Of a stretch of 64,000 bases of DNA, positions 58,835 to 64,000 are shown piece after piece; position 1 is the stretch's first letter; the number at the start of each line of letters is the position of its first letter. The DNA is taken from assembly GCA_026874595.1 (NCBI GenBank), contig CM049316.1:17135839-17199838 (forward strand), in the 5' to 3' direction. A program made the position numbers and the translations under genes. The notes under the pieces are model-generated. The model was not told where the DNA came from, ran no database searches, and saw nothing but the letters and a program-made list of their open reading frames with translations. The DNA is from Sipunculus nudus (Eukaryota; Annelida; Sipuncula; Golfingiida; Sipunculidae).

Positions 58835-59450
58835 GATGAATGCAATCCAGCTCTTCTGACTGGAGCTGGTGTTAAAAGGTTCTGCAAGTATGATGGACTT
58901 TTGTTCTCCGTCCATTGATGGATCTTCCATTATTTCTTCAAGGGAGTCCCCTTCTCCTGCGAGATAGATTGCACCATCTTCCTGGACGCCTCTCTCCTTG
59001 GGTGGCGGGCTCATTTCTCCTCATCATTCTTCAATTTCAGATGGTGGCTCCTTGGTTTCCAAGGTGCTGATCATTTCTGTCACGTATGCTCTTCTCCGGC
59101 TCACGATCGTTCTACCCTTGTTACGTCCATTACCTCATCCTTCTTGGTTGTACCCTCTTTGTGTCTGCTTACTGTCATCTGACGCCTCGAAGAACAAGAC
59201 TTTTCGAACCCGGCTGCTGAGCTTGCTTCGGCTCCCCACCGCAATTCTTAGGACTGGTTCTATGACTCCCAGTAGCTCATCTTTTCCTGCTGGGCCGGGC
59301 CTGGTGACCACTGGGTCTCTCTGTTCAATCCCTCCCTTCCAGATATCTTTGATTTCTTGGTCTACTCCTTGATTACATGGCAACTCTATTCAGTCTAATT
59401 GCACCTTCATTCAGCTCCTGTGCACACCTTTCTTTAATTGCATCTGTTGT
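58835..59450 (-). pseudogene. unidentified coding remnant, probably retroelement-derived
   Basis: Minus-strand frames with charged, protein-like composition follow each other. First comes DAIKERCAQELNEGAIRLNR (about 59440-59385), then a frame containing KDIWKGGIEQRDPVV and VGSRSKLSSRVRKVLFFEAS (59375-59138), then TLETKEPPSEIEE and SPPPKERGVQEDGAIYLAG (59060-58950). They end before 58832. Frame changes separate them. No family is recognised; a gag-like or other mobile-element protein is possible. Confidence 0.35.
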
Positions 59451-59645
59451 GACACGTCAGGGAAATCTCTGATTGGTTTACAAATGGTTTTATGAATCTT
59501 GATTGAAGAGATGTTATGGGGGTAGAGTCAGTTACAAACTGGGGGCCAAGCCCTGAACTTGGGGCTTGGCATTCCCTCTCCTGTATAGTTAAAATAAAGA
59601 ATATTTTACATCAACTCAGAGACTTGTAAGTTTGTCAACAATGCA
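59451..59645 (+). other. possible LTR-like segment
   Basis: The segment begins TGTGACACGTCAGGG and contains a palindromic GCCAAGCCCTGAACTTGGGGCTTGGC and an AATAAAG polyadenylation-like signal, ending near GTTTGTCAACA. TG..CA ends and a polyadenylation signal suggest a solo LTR, but no second copy, primer-binding site or target duplication was found. Confidence 0.25.
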
Positions 59646-60488
59646 TCATGGACCAGGTTATAATCTCTACAACTTGACATATCCCTCTCTCCGCAGTTAT
59701 AATGCCACGCTGTTATCAGTGTTACGTCCTTTCAGTCAGGATCGTGTTCTTCACCATCCACTTGTGATTTAATTTTTTAGTGGAGTTCATGCCAGGTTTT
59801 CTCTTATATGCAATTTTCCAGTGATTCCATCCCTTTCGGAAATTATATTGGAATTTGTATTTGCAAAGAACCCAGGTGATTGAAACAATTTATTGAATTT
59901 TCCACAGCTTTGTTCATTAATTATCAGGGCACATCTTGATCATAGTATCGGGAAAATGCGAGAATGAAAATGTGTCCTGAAGCAATATTTGTTTACACTT
60001 ATCCACAATAATTTCTGTGTGGAGGGAAAAGGGCTACAAGCAAATCCATGGATTATATGAGTTTATAATTAGATAATGGGCGATTCTTGAACATCCGTTG
60101 GGTGTATTCTGTTCGGAATAATAACATTTCCAAGAAATTAATAAATTGCAGTAAAATTATCGATGGTCGCAATTTGATCAAGTTCAGGAAGACAGAGCTT
60201 CCGGTGGAGTTAAGTCATCTGTTGTTATATTTTAATGGGTTGACAGTGGATTATTGTTTGTACATATATTCAAATAAATGCATACGTCGCTGATAATTTT
60301 ATGTAACTACCTAATTCTTAATTTATTATGAATTTATTTTACTGATTTCAACTTCAGTTTGCCAGGAAAATATTAAATTGAAGAATTTGGTATTTGTTTA
60401 CACTTTATTTACATAAAGATCTGGTTCTTACTCAATGCTTTTTGCACTAAAGAAAATGTGTGACTACTTTAACACTATGGTTTATTAG

Positions 60489-61661
60489 CTCAGCTGACTA
60501 TAAGTCATCTGAGCTATAGTCGTGGTCCATTGTCCGTCGTCCGTCTGTCCGTCTGGATGTCCGTCCGTAAGACTGGGATGTTTCGACACTGTTGGACCTA
60601 CGAATCTGAAATTCGGCATACAGTTAGATGTCCCCAAAATCTCCTACCATGCCGAAAATTGGGTCAATAGGACTTCGTTCCTTCGAGATATTAAGGAAAA
60701 ACCTCAATTTTTTAATAGAAATCTATTTTAACACTTCAGGACTGCCTAATATCAAAACCACTCATCTGGTTTTCTCCATATTTTCCATAAATATTCCTCT
60801 ATATAGTTTCTATGTACATGCCAGATATTAAGTCAGTATTATATAATTTAAAAAAGCTATGGGCCCAAACATAATGGACTTTGTAAAAAAATCAGGAAGA
60901 TATTTGGTCACTTAAGACCAAAAGTGTTAAAGGTAGGGACTTTTTTCCAGTAATACAACTTTAATTAATCAAAATTTAATTGTATACCAAAAATTAGATA
61001 AAAATCTGTTAAATGTTTTTAAATATTGGCAAAAATATAAAATTAGTACCTTAAATTTTGCCCAACTTGGGCCACGGCACGTTTTTTTCCTGTAAGTACT
61101 GTGGATTATATTTTCACAGCATGTATACATAAGGATTTAATCTGTTAAAATCTTAAATTTTAAAATAAAAACTGCAAAATTAGGCTAGTTATGGATTTTT
61201 TTTTAGGCTCTTCTTGTATTCCCTTACTTTGTCAAGCAGTCCACTTTGATGACTGTAGGTCATTCAGTGCACATCTCTATGCTCCACAGGCTGTTAGCAT
61301 AATTTTAGATGTCCCCAAAATCTCCTACCATACCAAAAATTGGGTCATTAGGACTTCGTTCCTTCGAGATATTAAGAAAAAAAACTCCGTTTTCCATAAA
61401 AAAAGCCATTGTTACACTTCAAGGCTGCCTTATATCAAAACCACTGATCTGTTTTTGATTGTATTCAGTATTCACATTCTTTCATACATTTTCTATGAAC
61501 ATACAAAAAATGAGTCAGTATTGGGTATTATTTTGAAGTTATGGGCCAAAACATAATGCAATTTTTTAAAAAATCAGGAAATAAATTTACTCACCTAACA
61601 TGAGAATTGCTGAAACTAGAGACTTTTTTTTCAGGAATATAACTTTATTTAATCAAGATTC
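60489..61661 (-). repeat. tandemly duplicated dispersed repeat, ~680-bp unit
   Basis: The head is a family A tail in inverse orientation (AGCTCAGCTGACTATAAGTC then GTCCGTC-rich). The block GATGTCCCCAAAATCTCCTA..TTCGTTCCTTCGAGATATTA at 60626 recurs at 61308, a spacing of 682 bp. The second unit continues past a later insertion at 61662-62204 and ends near 62385. Confidence 0.8.
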
Positions 61662-62204
61662 GGAGCCACTATAGAACGCGGGCTTCGCTTGTATTGAGGA
61701 ACATAAATAAAATTGTCACCTCTCATTCCCTATTTTAACTCCTACTTTTCCCTGTAGATGTCCCTACACTCAACTCTTCTAACTGAAACAACTACTAAGC
61801 ATCAGAAGTCGCCTGAATTGGGAATCGAACCTACGATCTTTGGACTAGGAGCCCTACACGCTACTAAGTGAGCCGTGAAGACGAGATACCAGGAGGAGCA
61901 AGTTTTGTTCATTTATATCTGCGATTGAAGAGGCATCTATATCGCGAAAATGGGAAACCATTTACTATTTTAACAGGAAAATTAAGCTGTAGGTGGGGGC
62001 TCCGCCCCCACACCCCCGTTTAGACGGGGAACCCAGGTTCCCTGGACCCCTCCTCCTCTAATATAATAAACTCCAGCTATGAGCAAAATTAAATACGGGA
62101 ATTCTGAGGAAAATGATATGTTTCGGCCTTTTCCAGGAAACAATTTATTATGCGACACCCGTTTTACCGGCGGTAGGCTGAAGCCCGGTTTCTATAGTTC
62201 TGCC
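61662..62204. mobile_element. 543-bp element with TIRs and perfect 8-bp TSD, carrying a tRNA-like sequence
   Basis: The left end GGAGCCACTATAGAAC..CGGGCTTC and the right end (inward GGCAGAACTATAGAAACCGG) are imperfect inverted repeats. A perfect 8-bp duplication, CAAGATTC, flanks it (61654-61661 and 62205-62212). The first repeat unit supplies the empty site (AATCAAAATTTAATTGT near 60978). Eight bases fit hAT or a related superfamily. Internally there are GC-rich hairpins (GTGGGGGC / GCCCCCAC near 61995) and a tRNA-like sequence at 61809-61884. Confidence 0.82.
61809..61884 (-). ncRNA. tRNA-Arg(CCT)-like sequence, probably a SINE head
   Basis: Over 76 nt on the minus strand a cloverleaf can be drawn. 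The acceptor TCGTCTT pairs with CAGGCGA with one mismatch, GCT/AGC forms the D stem, the anticodon loop CTCCTAG would present CCT, and a perfect B box, GGTTCGATTCC, sits in the T arm. The A box is GGCTCACTTAGTAGCG. The anticodon stem has mismatches, so it is more likely a tRNA-derived SINE or relic than a working tRNA gene. Confidence 0.55.
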
Positions 62205-62212
62205 CAAGATTC

Positions 62213-62390
62213 AATTGTTTACCCAAAATTAGATCTGAATTTAGCAATTTTTTCAAGTTATTAGAATAAATAAAAAATCAATACCTTAAATTTTGTCCAA
62301 CTTTGGCACTATTGATTTAATTTTCACAGCATATATACATAAGGATTTAATCTTTTAAAATCTGAAATTTCAAAGAAATTGATTTGAAAG
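62213..62390 (-). repeat. remainder of the second ~680-bp repeat unit
   Basis: Continues the unit interrupted by the 543-bp element: TACCTTAAATTTTG(T/C)CCAACTT and CAGCATATATACATAAGGATTTAATC match 61050-61145 of the first unit. Confidence 0.8.
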
Positions 62391-62544
62391 AATATCTTTT
62401 ATTCATGTTTTCATACACCATGTCAAGTGTTGTTTACATCTAGCCCACCTAGTAGTACAGCTTTCACTTGCATTATGTAACCCACCCCAGGCAGCATGCC
62501 TTGGGTCAGCTTGGCCACTACCAGCAGGCTTCCCCTCTGCCCTG

Positions 62545-62571
62545 AACTCCCCCCCCCCCCCCCCCCCCCAG
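62545..62571. repeat. poly-C tract
   Basis: A run of about 20 C residues. Confidence 0.85.
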
Positions 62572-62718
62572 ATGGTGTATAAACTAGATGAATGTTATTA
62601 TTTTCTGTATTTGATCCATTCTTATTCTAGGCTATGCTACATTTTTGATTTTGTATTTTACCACCAGGGTTACAATGATCAAAGTGTACATTTAATTGTG
62701 TCCACAAAGTGGTGTATT

Positions 62719-63595
62719 CGGGGATGTGCCCACGCCGGGCGGCGCCGGGCGGGTGCGCCCGGCAGTCTTTTCTGCCGCCCGGCACTTGACTAGAAAGTGT
62801 CAATGCCCGCCCGGCAGTAATATTTTTAAATTGTTTAAGCCATGAACAAAAATACACGCGTTTAAGCTTATCTCGCGATGTTTTACCGGTATTACAATTA
62901 GTGACCCCTGTCGAATATATCTAAGTGCATGTCTTCCACACTAGATGACATCATGTGGCGCCCAAAATGAATATTTAATAGAAGGAACTCTTCAAAATGT
63001 GCCGTATTAAGTGAATGTTGATGAATAAAATTTGGTACTAAATAAGTGAACGTAGCTGCTATGGTAGCGCCACCTTGTATCTGTATAAAAGACTAATGCT
63101 GATATCAGCTTCTATGAAATCATATGACGCGCCAAACGATGTTTGATTGAATATAATTGATGATCGACGTAAATATTCGAATACATTTGTAAGGTCACAG
63201 CTCCTAATGAGGCCAAACTGCCGTAGAAAAGTGGAATATAATGTTTGGTATCAGGTTTTAAGTGCGAAAAACTGAATACGGTCCATTCTTATACCCATAT
63301 TATATGGAAGTATTCAACAAATCCTGACCGACAGAATCTGAACTGACAGATGAGTTCACCACGGTGTTTTAACTTTTACAATCAAATTTGCTCTCAGTGG
63401 CGGCATTGCTGTCGGCATATTGGAAATTAATAATACTTTTAGTATTACTAATGATTAATTCATGCAGCTGAAATATCACGAATCACGTACGTCTATAAAA
63501 TATGAAAGTTTAACTTAAAATATGCCCGCCCGCGCCCCATTTCACGTGCACGGCCCGCCCGCCCGGCACTCAAATTTTTCTGAGCACATTCCCTG
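62719..63595. mobile_element. 877-bp element with CCGGGCGG-rich ends
   Basis: The left end CGGGGATGTGCCCACGCCGG and the right end (inward CAGGGAATGTGCTCAG) are imperfect inverted repeats. Both subterminal regions are packed with CCGGGCGG/CCGCCCGG words, while the middle is AT-rich. The pentamer GTATT borders both sides (62714-62718 and 63596-63600). CAGGG-type ends resemble hAT, but an 8-bp duplication is not seen. No transposase. Confidence 0.65.
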
Positions 63596-63600
63596 GTATT

Positions 63601-64000
63601 GCTATGGGAGTGTGGATGTTCATGAGATAAGTAATTCCTTACTTCAGAGGAGTAAAAACTTCACCAGGTGTGAAATTGACTATTAATTCCAGTAATAAAT
63701 TAAAACTGGGATAGTAATTAGCACAATGATATTGTTTGTCCCTCATTCAACCAACAGTGTGTATACTTTATTTGAAATGATGTTTTATTTTATCAAATTT
63801 ACTGAATCTTTTATTTTATTTTGGTGAATTAAATTAAGCATGTACTGAAAACTCCAATGTGCAAAACTTTTTAATAGTGATTCAAGGAATATTCTTGTAG
63901 ATGCCATGTTGTGGCATTATTTTCTTTTAAATTCAGTTTAAACATTTATGATTTAAAAATAATAAAATATATGTGTATGCATAATATGACCCAATATGAG
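63601..64000. other. AT-rich non-coding window end
   Basis: Nothing recognisable is seen in this stretch. Confidence 0.5.

Noticed and set aside
61809-61884. Functional tRNA-Arg gene
   Set aside because: The anticodon stem has mismatches and the sequence lies in a repetitive mobile element, so a tRNA-derived relic is more likely.

Overview
This is a 64 kb window of AT-rich, intron-rich nuclear DNA from an animal, most likely a mollusc and probably a bivalve. The evidence is a highly conserved animal proteasome gene split into seven coding exons, a multi-exon secreted or membrane LamG-like gene, spliceosomal introns with canonical GT..AG borders, long (TA)n microsatellites, and a dense load of eukaryotic DNA transposons (hAT, Tigger/pogo, PIF/Harbinger, Mutator-like, CACTA-like), CR1/Jockey-like LINE remnants and tRNA-derived SINEs. 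The mollusc assignment is inference; nothing in the window proves it. There are no operons, CRISPR arrays or bacterial features.

Layout. (1) 1.86-6.3 kb, minus strand: a five-exon gene whose parts join in frame to a 470-residue protein with signal peptide, LamG-like jelly-roll domain, Thr/Ser/Pro-rich mucin stalk, one membrane span and a short tail. A possible last exon of another minus-strand gene lies at 7.4-7.65 kb. (2) 7.7-24 kb: intergenic DNA with microsatellites, a 651-bp hAT-type non-autonomous element with perfect 8-bp target duplication (19.5-20.2 kb), a tRNA-derived SINE (21.8-21.9 kb) and old dispersed repeats. (3) 24.2-46.0 kb, minus strand: the complete PSMB5 gene (proteasome beta-5, chymotrypsin-like subunit), seven coding exons, 268 codons. 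Its introns hold a 145-bp tandem satellite, a PIF/Harbinger MITE and, in the 10.7-kb intron 1, a 4.6-kb hAT element and next to it a three-level nest: a small MITE split by a Tigger element that is itself split by a 3.3-kb insertion. (4) 46.9-51.8 kb: a 4.9-kb segment bounded by matching inverted termini and palindromic TAACACAA arrays, resembling a CACTA-like transposon; inside it lies a plausible three-exon gene for a 56-residue protein. (5) 51.8-55.1 kb: two LINE reverse-transcriptase fragments on opposite strands. (6) 55.1-64 kb: a run of inverted-repeat elements (a 704-bp Mutator-like MITE with 9-bp duplication, a 645-bp element containing an intact copy of the MITE that Tigger split, a 1.1-kb element, a 543-bp element carrying a tRNA-Arg-like sequence, a CCGGGCGGG-rich 877-bp element), one candidate signal-anchor exon and an unidentified coding remnant.

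The two confident host genes are unrelated in function: a house-keeping protease subunit and a cell-surface or secreted adhesion-type protein. Most of the interest lies in the transposon stratigraphy, where target duplications and a paralogous empty site let the order of insertions be read directly from the sequence.
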